This document shows, piece by piece, positions 28,786 through 36,781 of a stretch of 64,000 nt of DNA (its first letter is position 1; every line of letters starts with the position of its first letter). This stretch comes from VRUE01 sp963727465 (GTDB taxonomy: Bacteria > Actinomycetota > Thermoleophilia > Solirubrobacterales > 70-9), in contig CAVSGL010000003.1 in the NCBI GenBank assembly GCA_963727465.1, positions 186,001 to 250,000 on the forward strand, given 5' to 3'. The position numbers and the translations under genes were made by a program. The notes under the pieces are model-generated. The model saw only the letters and a list, made by a program, of their open reading frames with translations, searched no databases and was not told the DNA's origin.

Positions 28786-30269
28786 GCACGGCCCGCGGCT
28801 TCGTCCTCGATGGGATCTCGGCCCGTCCCGTGCGGGTGGAGGTCGACGTGCGCCGCGGCCTACCCGCCTTCAACGTCGTCGGCCTGTCCGACACGGTGGT
28901 GCGCGAGACGCGCGAGCGCGTGCGGGCAGCGCTCTGCAACTGCGGCTTCGACTTTCCGATGATGCGGATCACCGCCAACCTGGCGCCAGCGAGCATGCGC
29001 AAGGCCGGGCCCGGCCTCGACCTGCCGATCGCCGTCGCACTGCTCGCCGCCTCCGGACAGCTCGAGTGGGAGCGGCTGCCGCGCGTGGCGATGGCCGGCG
29101 AGCTGGCATTGGATGGGACGGTGCGGCCGATCCCTGGTGCCCTGCCCATCGCGGAGACGGCTCGCGAGCGTGGGGCGGAGGCGGTCTTGGTACCGGCGGC
29201 AAATGGGCGCGAGGCGGCGTTGGTCGAGGGCGTGGAGGTGGTGCCGTTGGAAAGCCTTGCCCAGGTCGTCGGCCTGGCCAAGGGAGATTGGGCGCCGGAG
29301 CCGCCACCGGCCCTGTCGCTCGCTTCCTCTCGCCTCGATCCACCCGATCTCGCCGATCTGCGCGGCCAGCCTCACCTCCGCTATGCGCTCGAGGTAGCGG
29401 CAGCGGGCGGACACAGCCTGCTGATGATCGGGCCGCCAGGGGCCGGCAAGTCGCTCGCTGCCAGCCGTCTGCCGTCGATCCTGCCACCGCTGGCCGCCGA
29501 GGAGGCGCTCGAGGTCGCGCGTATCGCCAGCGCCTGCGGGCGCCTCGGCGAGGGCTTCCCCGGCGGCCGGCCGTTCCGCGCGCCGCACCACACGATCAGC
29601 GCGGCCGGTCTCCTCGGCGGGACCATGGCCGCTCCGGGCGAGCTGACCCGCGCCCATCGCGGCGTCCTCTTCCTCGACGAGCTCTGCGAGTTCCGCCGTG
29701 ACGCGCTGGAGGCGATGCGGGGGTCGCTGGAGACCGGCCGGGTCGCGATCGTCCGCGCCGGCGGCAGCCGGACGCTGCCCTGCCGGACGATGCTCGTCGC
29801 CGCATCCAACCCCTGCCCCTGCGGGCGTGGGGAGGCGGACCCCGAGTGCATCTGTGCGCCCCTGGCCGTGCGCCGCTACCAGAGGCGGCTCAGCGGGGCG
29901 CTCGCCGACCGGCTCGATCTGCTCGTCGCGGTGCGCCAGCCGAGCGCGGCCGAGATCGGCGGTCCGCCCGGCGAGCGCTCGGTTGCTGTGCGCGAGCGCG
30001 TGACCGCCGCGCGCGAGCGCCAGGAAGCGCGCCTCGGCGCCGGGCGTTGCAACGCCGAGATGAGCCCGGCGGAGGCACGCGAGTGCGCGCTGGAGGAGCC
30101 CGCGGCGGCGCTGCTGGCGGAGACCTACAAGCGCCACCGGCTCAGCGGCCGCGCCCATGACCGGGTGCTGCGGCTGGCTCGGACCGTCGCCGATCTGGTC
30201 GGCGCCGACCAGATCGAGCGCGAGCACGTCGCCCAGGCGCTGCAGCTGAGAAAGAGGGACCGTGATTAG
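28779..30269 (+). CDS. comM: ComM/YifB-family AAA+ ATPase (Mg-chelatase-like)
   Basis: This 496-residue protein has an N-terminal ChlI-like domain (GISARPVRVEVDVRRGLPAF, NVVGLSDTVVRETRERVRAA). The AAA+ core follows with Walker A GPPGAGKSLAA, Walker B GVLFLDELCEF, and MLVAASNPCPCG with two more cysteines in DPECICAP. The C-terminal ChlI-C domain ends with GRAHDRVLRLARTVADLVGA. ComM is a hexameric branch-migration helicase that extends recombination during natural transformation. Finding it with DprA and SSBs on a conjugative element suggests processing or integration of transferred single strands (inference). The start is the ATG preceding LSTARGFVLDG. Confidence 0.85.
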   Translation: MLSTARGFVLDGISARPVRVEVDVRRGLPAFNVVGLSDTVVRETRERVRAALCNCGFDFPMMRITANLAPASMRKAGPGLDLPIAVALLAASGQLEWERLPRVAMAGELALDGTVRPIPGALPIAETARERGAEAVLVPAANGREAALVEGVEVVPLESLAQVVGLAKGDWAPEPPPALSLASSRLDPPDLADLRGQPHLRYALEVAAAGGHSLLMIGPPGAGKSLAASRLPSILPPLAAEEALEVARIASACGRLGEGFPGGRPFRAPHHTISAAGLLGGTMAAPGELTRAHRGVLFLDELCEFRRDALEAMRGSLETGRVAIVRAGGSRTLPCRTMLVAASNPCPCGRGEADPECICAPLAVRRYQRRLSGALADRLDLLVAVRQPSAAEIGGPPGERSVAVRERVTAARERQEARLGAGRCNAEMSPAEARECALEEPAAALLAETYKRHRLSGRAHDRVLRLARTVADLVGADQIEREHVAQALQLRKRDRD

Positions 30270-30606
30270 CCAGGTCAAGCCCGAGACGTGCGCGGACCGT
30301 GCGGATGGTGGCTCGCCGCCGGGAGCAAACGCCGCTTCGCCCACCGACGGGCGCCGTCGGGACCGTTACGCGATCGTCGTCGTGCTCGAGGCCGAGAGCC
30401 CCGACGAGGCGTGGGAGGCGGTGCGCGGAACGCTCGGGCATCCCGCCCGAGATACGGAGCCCGACTGCATCTACATCGGCGCCCCCTGGCAGGGCATCCC
30501 GTCTGAGGCCGAGGACCTCAGCACCGACCACCTGGAGCTGGCGATGTTCGTCCCCAACGGGCGCGGCTTCGTCCCGATCACGGCGGTGCTGCGCGCATGC
30601 GGGTGA
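30262..30606 (+). CDS. Unknown 114-residue protein
   Basis: A GTG start overlaps the comM stop by 8 nt. The core DRYAIVVVLEAESPDEAWEA, then PDCIYIGAPWQGIPSEAEDL and ELAMFVPNGRGFVPITAVL, suggests a small alpha/beta fold. It is presumably co-translated with comM. No family is recognised. Confidence 0.6.
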   Translation: MISQVKPETCADRADGGSPPGANAASPTDGRRRDRYAIVVVLEAESPDEAWEAVRGTLGHPARDTEPDCIYIGAPWQGIPSEAEDLSTDHLELAMFVPNGRGFVPITAVLRACG

Positions 30607-30685
30607 GCGGGCCGCGGAGGCAGGGGAGCGTCGCCGTCCCGGCTCTCTTCACGACAAAGGCGATTGCCGCCGCGGGTCGCCGCCA

Positions 30686-30747
30686 CCCCGATCTTCGCAC
30701 GCTGCGCGTGCGCCTGCGGGGCAGCGGCTCCCGCGTCGGGCGGGGCC
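30686..30747 (+). promoter_or_regulatory. Structured 5' leader, family A, before parB
   Basis: An outer stem CCCCG (30686-30690) pairs with CGGGG (30717-30721). An inner stem CGCACGC/GCGTGCG (30696-30712) has a TGC loop. A second hairpin between 30726 and 30747 (GGC.CCCGC with GCGGGGCC) ends 19 nt before the ATG and is followed by AAGGAGGA. The sequence upstream (CACCCCGATCTT) also matches the dprA leader. Confidence 0.65.
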
Positions 30748-30766
30748 ACGTCCAAGGAGGAATCAG

Positions 30767-32278
30767 ATGAACGAGCCGACAACCGCGATGGTGGCTGTAG
30801 AGAAGATCGCCATCGAGGAGGGCTTCAACCCACGCGAGCGCTTCGATGACGGCGATCTCGCCGAGCTGACCGCAAGCGTTCGCGAGCAGGGCATCCTCAG
30901 CGCGCTCACGCTGCGCAGCGACGATAAAGGCGGCTACGTGCTGATCGCGGGCGCCCGTCGCCTGAAGGCCGCCAAGCAAGCCGGCCTGAAAGAGGTCCCG
31001 GCGCTGATCCGCGCCGGCAACGGGGATCTGGCGGCGGCGATCGCGGAGAACCTGATTCGGGCCGATCTCGACCCGATCGAGGAGGCGCGAGCGCTGAAGC
31101 GCCTGGCCGAGACCGAGAAGCTCACCACGCACAAGCAGATCGCCGCTCGCATCGGCAAGTCGCCGACGCACGTCTCAGAGCGCCTGCGCCTGCTCGCTCT
31201 GCCCGAGGCATGCCAGACCCAGATCGCCGCCGCAGCGGTGCCCGTCGCCGCCGAGCGCGACCTGCGCAAGGTCGCGAAGGTCTCGCCCGCAGTCGCCGAA
31301 GGCCTCTGCGAGCTCGTGCGGCGCGGCGAGCTCGAGGGCAGGGACCTGCTCGACCGCTTCGATGAGGTGCTCGGCACGCTCGAGCAGGCCGAGTTCGAGG
31401 GCGCGCCGACGATGGTCGATGCACGGGGAGCACGGCTCAGCGACCTCGTCGGCGACCCCGAACGGCACGCCGAGCTCGCGGCGCGTCTCAATCAGGCGCT
31501 TCCCTCCTACCAGCGAAGCGAGGATCCCTCCATCCGGCTCGGTGATCAGGAGCGCGACGCCGCCAGGGCGGCGGGGTGCCTGCTCGAGCACACGGTCGAT
31601 CAGGGCGGCTGGTCGTCGACGAGCGCGTACGTCTGCGACGCCGAGCTCGCCGCCGACCTGGCCGAGCGACTGGTCGAGCGGATCGAGAAGCAGGCGGCCG
31701 AGGCGGAGCGCTCGCGCGCGCAGCTGCGCGGTCAAGGCACCGAGGATGAGGGCTCTGTCGAGGCGGCCAAGGAGGCCCGGCGCGAGGAGCGCCAACGGGC
31801 GAAGGCCGAGGCGGCTGCGGCCCGCACGTTCAACCTCGACCTCGGTCGCAGGCTGATCGCCCGCCGCGGCGCGAAGAGCCGCAAGGAGCACAGCCTCGCC
31901 CGCGCCAGAGCGCTGGCGACCCTGGTGCTCCACGACAACGGACAACTCGCCGCGGCCGGCCTGCGGCTGGCCCTGCCGCAGCTGCAGGAGGTCGAGACCA
32001 AACAGCTGGCGTCCGGCGAGGAGCGCGAACGGGTCAGCTACCGCGACGCAGAGGAGTGCCGCGTCTACCTGGCCAACCGCATCGCCGAGGCCCGCACGGC
32101 AAACGAGGTGCTCGAGCTGCTCGCCGACGCGATGGTCGCAGCGGTCCTCGCCGACGATCGCGAGCTGGCGCAGTCGCGGCGGATCGGCTGGCACTCGTTT
32201 GCCCGTCTTGAGGTCGAGAAGCTGCTCGCGCCCGAGATCAAGTCCGTGCGCCCGAGGCGCTCTCGTGCGCGCAAGTAG
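30767..32278 (+). CDS. parB: ParB/Spo0J-family protein
   Basis: This 503-residue protein has a ParB N-terminal domain (GFNPRERFDDGDLAELTASV, REQGILSAL, GYVLIAGARRLKAAKQAGL, and the ENLIRADLDPIEEARAL box). A helix-turn-helix follows (QIAARIGKSPTHVSERLRL). The long C-terminal region is Ala/Glu/Arg-rich with coiled-coil potential (EEAEAERSRAQ-like). No ParA gene is near, so it may act as a stand-alone element regulator or DNA-binding factor rather than in segregation. The ATG follows AAGGAGGA and a family A leader. It overlaps the next gene by 14 nt. Confidence 0.85.
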   Translation: MNEPTTAMVAVEKIAIEEGFNPRERFDDGDLAELTASVREQGILSALTLRSDDKGGYVLIAGARRLKAAKQAGLKEVPALIRAGNGDLAAAIAENLIRADLDPIEEARALKRLAETEKLTTHKQIAARIGKSPTHVSERLRLLALPEACQTQIAAAAVPVAAERDLRKVAKVSPAVAEGLCELVRRGELEGRDLLDRFDEVLGTLEQAEFEGAPTMVDARGARLSDLVGDPERHAELAARLNQALPSYQRSEDPSIRLGDQERDAARAAGCLLEHTVDQGGWSSTSAYVCDAELAADLAERLVERIEKQAAEAERSRAQLRGQGTEDEGSVEAAKEARREERQRAKAEAAAARTFNLDLGRRLIARRGAKSRKEHSLARARALATLVLHDNGQLAAAGLRLALPQLQEVETKQLASGEERERVSYRDAEECRVYLANRIAEARTANEVLELLADAMVAAVLADDRELAQSRRIGWHSFARLEVEKLLAPEIKSVRPRRSRARK

Positions 32279-32501
32279 CCCCGAGCAGATCGAAGGCGCC
32301 GGCGGCCTCAGCGCCGCCGAGCGCCGCAAGGTCTTCGTCGCCCGCCTTGACCGGATGCGCCCCGAAGAGCGCCTGCGGGCCGCGCGCTTTGAGTTCGACC
32401 GGACCGAGCGCGCGATCTGGGCCGGTCGCTACCCCGAGGAGGTGCCGACCGTCAACGGCGAGGTGGAGTGGATCGCCCTGCGTCTCGCCGACCTCGATTG
32501 A
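32265..32501 (+). CDS. Unknown 78-residue protein
   Basis: A GTG start sits inside the end of parB. The protein reads LSAAERRKVFVARLDRMRPE, ERLRAARFEFDRTERAIWAG and VPTVNGEVEWIALRLADLD, a short helical protein common in actinobacterial mobile DNA. The tight overlap suggests co-translation with ParB. No function is known. Confidence 0.6.
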   Translation: MRASSPEQIEGAGGLSAAERRKVFVARLDRMRPEERLRAARFEFDRTERAIWAGRYPEEVPTVNGEVEWIALRLADLD

Positions 32502-32531
32502 ACCGCCGGGACGCCGCGATACCGTGGAGGG

Positions 32532-32924
32532 GTGGCCCGCGCCGCTCTCCCGATCCGCCTCTCCGTCGATGACCGGCCCGTCGCCGGCGAGACCCTCTAC
32601 CTCGACGCCGGCGCCAACGTCCTCGTCCTGACCAGCTGCTCGGCCGAGCTGGGCATCGAGCTGCGCAGCGCCTATCTCGCCGGCGAGGGAAGCGACGAGC
32701 TGCTCGTCGCCGAGAGCGCCGTGATCGGCGCCGGACCTGCCGAGCTCTCCGCCCGCCGGCTCGAGGACGCCGTCGAAGCTCACGTCGACCAGCGCCGCTG
32801 CCTGCTCTATGACCACCTGCAGCGCCTCCAGGATCTTGTTGAACAGATCGACCTTGCGCTCGGCTTCGACGGCGTCGACGCGGCCGCCTCTCGCCTGGAC
32901 CCGCTGTCTCCCGCGTCCGCCTGA
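32532..32924 (+). CDS. Unknown 130-residue protein
   Basis: It starts with GTG after GGAGGGG. The N-terminal half (IRLSVDDRPVAGETLYLDAG, VLVLTSCSAELGIEL) looks like a beta-rich domain. The C-terminal half (HVDQRRCLLYDHLQRLQDLV) is helical. It is the last gene of the parB operon, followed by a long hairpin. No family is recognised. Confidence 0.5.
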   Translation: MARAALPIRLSVDDRPVAGETLYLDAGANVLVLTSCSAELGIELRSAYLAGEGSDELLVAESAVIGAGPAELSARRLEDAVEAHVDQRRCLLYDHLQRLQDLVEQIDLALGFDGVDAAASRLDPLSPASA

Positions 32925-32998
32925 GCCTCGGCTCCAGTCGGACCCCCGCGCTTTGAGCCCTCGAAGTCCTTCTCGTCAACTCCCTGACCCCCAGACGC

Positions 32999-33049
32999 GG
33001 CCCTCCTCGCATGCCCTCCTACCTGCAAAAGGGAGGGCTGCGAGGGGCC
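32999..33049 (+). terminator. Long stem-loop downstream of the parB operon
   Basis: About 18 base pairs form between 32999-33019 and 33032-33049 (outer GGCC/GGCC and CCTCGCA/TGCGAGG, inner GCCCTCC/GGAGGGC), with a two-base bulge and a 12-nt loop. There is no T-tract. It may terminate the parB operon or form part of the leader of the following sigma factor gene. Confidence 0.5.
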
Positions 33050-33079
33050 GCGCGATCGCCTGCGACTGCCCGGATCGCC

Positions 33080-33118
33080 AACCGCCTCAGAGTCGCACGC
33101 TGCGCGTGCGGAGCGGCG
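33080..33118 (+). promoter_or_regulatory. Family A-like hairpin before sigma factor gene
   Basis: CGCACGC/GCGTGCG with a TGC loop (33094-33110) is identical to the inner stem of the parB leader. CTC and GAG flank it as the start of an outer stem. The hairpin ends 12 nt before the ATG and lacks the second hairpin of the full family A leaders. Confidence 0.5.
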
Positions 33119-33121
33119 GGT

Positions 33122-33682
33122 ATGGCGACCCGGCCAGAACTGCGAGAGGGAAGCGAGCGGGGCGCCAACGTCCTTGCCGAGGTGTTGGCTCACTCTGAGT
33201 TGGCGCTGCGACGACAGGCCGCTCGCCACGCCTCGCGACCTGATGACGCCGACGACGCGCTGCAGGAGGCCTGCGTGCGATTTCTGCGCCGCTACCGGGG
33301 CGAGCCCGGCTCCGATGCGACGCGCTGGCTGATGACGACCGTGAAGCGCTGCGCTTGGGAGATCGGCCGCTCGACTGCGCGCCGCCATACAGCGCCGGTG
33401 GAGCTCACGACTACCGATGCCTTCGATCCGGAGAGACGCCCGATGCGTGTTCGGTGCTGGCGCCGCGGTCCGGCCGAGCACGCCGAACTCGCTGGCGACC
33501 TCGCCGCGCTGGAGGAGCTGAAGCCCGACGAGCGCACGGCTCTGCTGCTGCTCGGCTGCGGCTATTCCTACCGCGAGATCGCGGCCCGCCAGCGCTGGAC
33601 CCACACCAAGGTAAACCGCTGCGTCGCCGAGGGCCGTGCCGCCCTTCGCGCCTGTCGCGACAGAGAAGAAGCCGTGCCGTAG
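33122..33682 (+). CDS. ECF-like sigma-70 family sigma factor
   Basis: A 186-residue protein. RQAARHASRPDDADDALQEA with CVRFLRRY is the region 2 core, and RWLMTTVKRCAWEIGR follows. Region 4 is LKPDERTALLLLGCGYSYRE, IAARQRWTHTKVNRCVAEGR. It is similar in layout to the sigma factor at 50832-51389. It probably directs transcription of element genes. The ATG lies just after a conserved hairpin and is the last start before region 2. Confidence 0.8.
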   Translation: MATRPELREGSERGANVLAEVLAHSELALRRQAARHASRPDDADDALQEACVRFLRRYRGEPGSDATRWLMTTVKRCAWEIGRSTARRHTAPVELTTTDAFDPERRPMRVRCWRRGPAEHAELAGDLAALEELKPDERTALLLLGCGYSYREIAARQRWTHTKVNRCVAEGRAALRACRDREEAVP

Positions 33683-33782
33683 TGCCTTCGCGAAGGGGGC
33701 GGCAGGCTCCGAGAGGGGCGGCAAAAAGTGCGGAATCGACCTCCGCCGCCACCTCGCCCCACAGAGCGGATAGCGCCCCTCC

Positions 33783-33836
33783 CGCCCAGCTGACTACGCA
33801 CACACACGATTGTGTGCGTCCGTAGTCAGCTGGGCG
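33783..33836. repeat. Large perfect palindrome (16-bp outer arms, 8-bp inner arms)
   Basis: CGCCCAGCTGACTACG (33783-33798) is the exact reverse complement of 33821-33836. Within it CGCACACA and TGTGTGCG form a second 8-bp arm around a short loop. The only mismatch is two unpaired bases (TC). It sits 100 bp after the sigma gene and at the start of the longest non-coding stretch in the element. It could be a bidirectional terminator or the recognition structure of an origin. Confidence 0.75.
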
Positions 33837-34141
33837 TACGGGGACAGTGAAAGGGGGCGAGGTGGCGGCGGAGGCATGAGGCGATGCAAGAGGGGTCAAA
33901 GGGGGTTTTCAGGACGGTGGATAGAGCAAGCTGGAAGGAGGGTGGGTGGTTGGTTGTGGTTTGCGTGAGGCGACAGTGGTGTTTCGTTTTCGGGTAGGTC
34001 GCCGACGCGATCGGTGGGAATTCGAAGCCGAGTAGACATGGCGCGGAGGTGGGACCGTGCGGAAGGTGCGGGGCGTGAGCGGGCGCCGGTGACGGGCTGG
34101 TGAAGGTGCCGTGAGGCGAGCCGTTCGTCGGTGCCCTTCCG
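33837..34141. other. Non-coding, strongly G-over-C biased stretch; candidate origin region
   Basis: No gene is supported in 33683-34298. From 33841 to about 34110 the plus strand is rich in G and poor in C (runs such as GGAGGGTGGGTGGTTGGTTG near 33938), unlike the surrounding GC-balanced coding DNA. It lies between the large palindrome and a structured leader. G-rich single strands next to a palindrome resemble transfer or replication origins, but no nick-site consensus was recognised. Confidence 0.45.
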
Positions 34142-34285
34142 GTCGGTGGATCGAAGCTCGCGCAGCGTAGCGGCGGCGGGGGGCGCTGCAAGGGCGCTGC
34201 GCGCCCTCCTGTCGGCCCTCGCCTATGGCTCGGGTTCCGCGCCCGCCTGACCGCCGCCTCGCGCTCGCCAAATCGATCCACCGAC
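34142..34285 (+). promoter_or_regulatory. Long-range inverted-repeat leader, family B (i)
   Basis: GTCGGTGGATCGA (34142-34154) is the exact reverse complement of 34273-34285. The 118-nt interior contains further GC-rich dyads. The closing arm ends 13 nt before the ATG at 34299. The same arrangement precedes the genes at 35199 and 36929. Confidence 0.55.
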
Positions 34286-34298
34286 ACGGAGGTGTGCA

Positions 34299-34634
34299 AT
34301 GTCTGCGACACGAATCGACTTCGAGGCGATCGGCGCCCAGGGCGCCGAGCTGGCCCGCTACCGGGTCACCGCCGGCGAGCGGGTGCTGATGGCCTGGGGC
34401 CGGCCCGGGGGCATCGAGGTGAGCGACGTTCCGGTCGAGCCCGGTTCGCGCGGCTACCTCGTCGACCGCGGCTTTCGCTGCGCCGAGCAGCTGACCGCGT
34501 TCCTCGGCGACTACCTGCGTCAGGCGAGGAGCCTCGACGCCTGCCCGATGGGCGGCGCCGAGGTCGGCGCGATGCTCGCCGAGAGCGAGATGGGCGAGCT
34601 CTCGCCCCTGCTCGGAGAGGGGGCGGCCTCATGA
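34299..34634 (+). CDS. Unknown 111-residue protein
   Basis: The ATG follows GGAGG. The protein (RYRVTAGERVLMAWGRPGGI, RGYLVDRGFRCAEQLTAFLG, DYLRQARSLDACPMGG) looks like a small globular domain. Its end overlaps the SSB gene by 4 nt (ATGA), so it is coupled to SSB production. No family is recognised. Confidence 0.6.
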   Translation: MSATRIDFEAIGAQGAELARYRVTAGERVLMAWGRPGGIEVSDVPVEPGSRGYLVDRGFRCAEQLTAFLGDYLRQARSLDACPMGGAEVGAMLAESEMGELSPLLGEGAAS

Positions 34635-34951
34635 ACGCGATCCAGCTCTTCGGACATATCGAAGAGGAGCCGCGGCTGCTCGGCATGCCCGGGCGCGACG
34701 TCTGCGAGTTCTGGCTGTGCGTACAGCCGCGGACCGAGCGTCACAAGCTGAACGTCAAGGTCGTGACCTTCAAGCGGCTGGCCGAGGAATGCGCTGAGCG
34801 CCTGCGCAGCGGAGACCAGGTCGGAGTCACCGGCCATCTGCGCTCCGAGGAGCTTCCAGGCCGCTCGCCGCGGCGGCTGTTCGTACACACCGTGATCGGT
34901 CGTCAGGTCGATTTCGTCGAGCGCCGCGGTCAATCCGAGAAGGGTGATTGA
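34631..34951 (+). CDS. Single-stranded DNA-binding protein-like (SSB paralogue 1)
   Basis: This 106-residue OB-fold protein reads NAIQLFGHIEEEPRLLGM, CEFWLCVQPRTERHKLNVKV, FKRLAEECAERLRSGDQVGV and GHLRSEE. The order of strands and the 'NV..F...AE....L..GD.V.V.G.LR' pattern match bacterial SSBs. There is no acidic C-terminal tip. It is one of three divergent SSBs in the element. Confidence 0.75.
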   Translation: MNAIQLFGHIEEEPRLLGMPGRDVCEFWLCVQPRTERHKLNVKVVTFKRLAEECAERLRSGDQVGVTGHLRSEELPGRSPRRLFVHTVIGRQVDFVERRGQSEKGD

Positions 34952-35028
34952 CGATGGTGGCGCTCGGGGGCGACGAGGATCGGGGAGCTGCGGGCGGTCC
35001 TGCGGGGTTGCCGTTCGTTCGTGCCCTG

Positions 35029-35183
35029 CCGGCCCTCGGGGCCGGTGTTCGCTGCTCCGCTCGATTTTGCCCCAACGACTCCCGGCGACGGTCGCTGCGC
35101 TCCCTTGCCTCGCTGGCGCTCGGACACGCCGCTCGCGCCGGGGCTTCTTCGCTGCGCAAGCGAACACCGGCCCCGAGGGCCGG
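35029..35183 (+). promoter_or_regulatory. Long-range inverted-repeat leader, family B (ii), before ssb
   Basis: A perfect 25-bp inverted repeat has arms at 35029-35053 and 35159-35183 (the left arm starts CCGGCCCTCGGGG and ends GTGTTCGCT). It encloses 105 nt that includes GCTCGATTTTGCCCCA, also present with one or two changes in the leader at 36782. The right arm ends 15 nt before the ATG and is followed by AAAGGAG. Confidence 0.7.
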
Positions 35184-35198
35184 AAAGGAGCAGAAAAG

Positions 35199-35531
35199 AT
35201 GAACAACGTCAACCTCGTCGGCCGCCTGACCAAGGACCCCGAGCTCACCGAGCGCGGCGAGACCAAGGTCTGCGATCTGCGGATCGCCGTCAACGGCCAG
35301 GGCGACACGCCCCCCGTCTACATCGACATCGCGACGTTCAAGGGCCAGGCCGATGCCTGCGCCAAGTACCTCTCCAAGGGCTCGCAGGTCGCGGTCAGCG
35401 GCTCTCTGCGCTACGGCGAGTGGGAGTCCAACGGATCCAAGCGCTCCAAGCACTCGGTGCTGGCCCGCGAGGTCCGCTTCCTGGACCCCAAGCCCGAGGG
35501 CGAGGCGGAGCAGGTACAGGCGGCCGCGTAG
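35199..35531 (+). CDS. ssb: Single-stranded DNA-binding protein (SSB paralogue 2)
   Basis: A 110-residue OB-fold protein: NNVNLVGRLTKDPELTERGE, KVCDLRIAVNG, VYIDIATFKGQADACAKYLS, KGSQVAVSGSLRYGEWESNG. This is the clearest SSB of the three. The usual DDDIPF-type tip is missing; it ends EQVQAAA. It is preceded by the strong family B leader and followed by a strong intrinsic terminator, so it is a single-gene transcription unit. Confidence 0.88.
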   Translation: MNNVNLVGRLTKDPELTERGETKVCDLRIAVNGQGDTPPVYIDIATFKGQADACAKYLSKGSQVAVSGSLRYGEWESNGSKRSKHSVLAREVRFLDPKPEGEAEQVQAAA

Positions 35532-35547
35532 CGCGAGCCGCCGCTTT

Positions 35548-35594
35548 CCCGAGAGGCCCGGCAGACGCCGGGCCTCTCGGGGTGTCCCCTTTTC
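35548..35594 (+). terminator. Intrinsic terminator after ssb
   Basis: A perfect 15-bp stem, CCCGAGAGGCCCGGC (35548-35562) with its complement at 35567-35581, is followed by a second small hairpin GGGG-TGT-CCCC and TTTTC. The same small hairpin plus T-run occurs at 38134. Confidence 0.85.
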
Positions 35595-35620
35595 TCGCGG
35601 CGACTCGTCAAGGAGGCGAG

Positions 35621-36280
35621 ATGGCAAACGGCAGGACAGATCGGATCAGCACGCGCGACCTCGAGGTGCTCGAGTTCATCGCCCGCTTCGGGGTCGTCTC
35701 CCGGGAGGCCGTCGCCGTCTGGGCGGGCACCGGCGAGACGTGCACCTTTGCCCGCGAGCGCCGCCTTCGCGAGACCGGCCTGGTCGAGGTCAAACGCGGC
35801 GTGTGGGGCGAGGGCAGGCTGGTGGCGGCGACCCGCGCCGGCCTGGTGCTGTGCGGGCGGGGCGAGCTGCAACCGGCGCGATTCTCGCTGGCGACCGTGC
35901 GCCATGAAGTCGCGGTCGCCGAGCTCGCCGCGCAGATGGAGCGCCAAGGAGAGCGCACGCTGTCAGAGCGCGAGATCGCCGCCCGCGAGCGCGAGAGCGA
36001 GGAGCGGATGTTCTCCGCCGAGCTGGGGGACGATCGCTTCCATCGCGCCGATCTGATGCGCATGGGCGCCGACGGCGAGCCGCCGGAGGCGATCGAGGTC
36101 GAGCTCACGGCCAAGGGCAGGAATCGCCTCGACAAGCTCCTGGATGCCTGGAGCTGGGCGGTGATCGACCGGCGGCTCAGTCGCGTCGTCTACCGCTGCC
36201 CGCCGCGCATCCGGCGGCTGGTTGAGCGCGGCGTGGAGCGCACCGACGTGAAGGCTCAGGTCGCCGTGGAGGGGCTGTAG
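35621..36280 (+). CDS. Replication-relaxation-like winged-helix protein 1
   Basis: This 219-residue protein has an N-terminal winged helix (STRDLEVLEFIARFGVVSRE, ERRLRETGLVEVKRGVW). The C-terminal domain has a nuclease-like pattern, FHRADLMR at about 140 and AIEVELTAKG at about 156, fitting the D...E-x-E..K order of PD-(D/E)XK-type folds. It resembles the Replication-relaxation family found on Gram-positive plasmids and conjugative elements. It probably binds element DNA and is a candidate for initiating transfer. Two paralogues flank the second ATPase gene near 52-54 kb. AAGGAGG precedes the ATG. Confidence 0.65.
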   Translation: MANGRTDRISTRDLEVLEFIARFGVVSREAVAVWAGTGETCTFARERRLRETGLVEVKRGVWGEGRLVAATRAGLVLCGRGELQPARFSLATVRHEVAVAELAAQMERQGERTLSEREIAARERESEERMFSAELGDDRFHRADLMRMGADGEPPEAIEVELTAKGRNRLDKLLDAWSWAVIDRRLSRVVYRCPPRIRRLVERGVERTDVKAQVAVEGL

Positions 36281-36282
36281 AT

Positions 36283-36756
36283 ATGGCAACGGGAGCGAGT
36301 CCGAGAACGCCGGCGCTGTGGGCGACGGTGGAGGTGCACCCGGTCGACGCCGGCTTCGAAGTGCGTGGCGAAGGACACCGGCGCGGTCCCGTGTTCGCCG
36401 ATCTGGGCGCGGCGGTCCTGCACGGCGAAGGGGCCGCGCCCGAGGTCGCCGTCTTCAGCCGATCGGGGAAGGTGGAGCGCATCGTGCGCTCGCGCGGCAT
36501 CCTCGCCGCGCTCTTGGCCGAGCACTACGCGGCGCTCGCCGGCGATGTGCGAAAGGACCGCGACGGCCACTGGCAGATCTCCTGCCGCTGGTCCTACGGC
36601 GAGCCGCTCGGTTGGTTCGTCGAGCACGACGGCTATGCCTACGACGGTCTCGACGCCGACGGCGAAGACGGTCCGCACGAGAGTCTCGAGGCGGCGGGGC
36701 TGTGCATGGCCGAGCACCTGCGCCTCGCGATCGCCGAGGCCCGGCGTCGGTCATGA
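36283..36756 (+). CDS. Unknown 157-residue protein
   Basis: It starts 3 nt after the previous stop, so the genes are coupled. The protein (ALWATVEVHPVDAGFEVRGE, AVFSRSGKVERIVRSRGILA, WFVEHDGYAYDGLDADGEDG) contains a DUF2188-like strand pattern but no firm family match. It ends with an acidic-to-basic helix. Confidence 0.55.
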   Translation: MATGASPRTPALWATVEVHPVDAGFEVRGEGHRRGPVFADLGAAVLHGEGAAPEVAVFSRSGKVERIVRSRGILAALLAEHYAALAGDVRKDRDGHWQISCRWSYGEPLGWFVEHDGYAYDGLDADGEDGPHESLEAAGLCMAEHLRLAIAEARRRS

Positions 36757-36781
36757 GCTCTCGACTCCTGTGGCTCCCCGG

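Noticed and set aside
33837..34298. Minus-strand open frame over the G-biased region
   Set aside because: It is Pro/Arg/Thr/His-rich with no domain pattern; composition follows from the strand bias, not coding selection.
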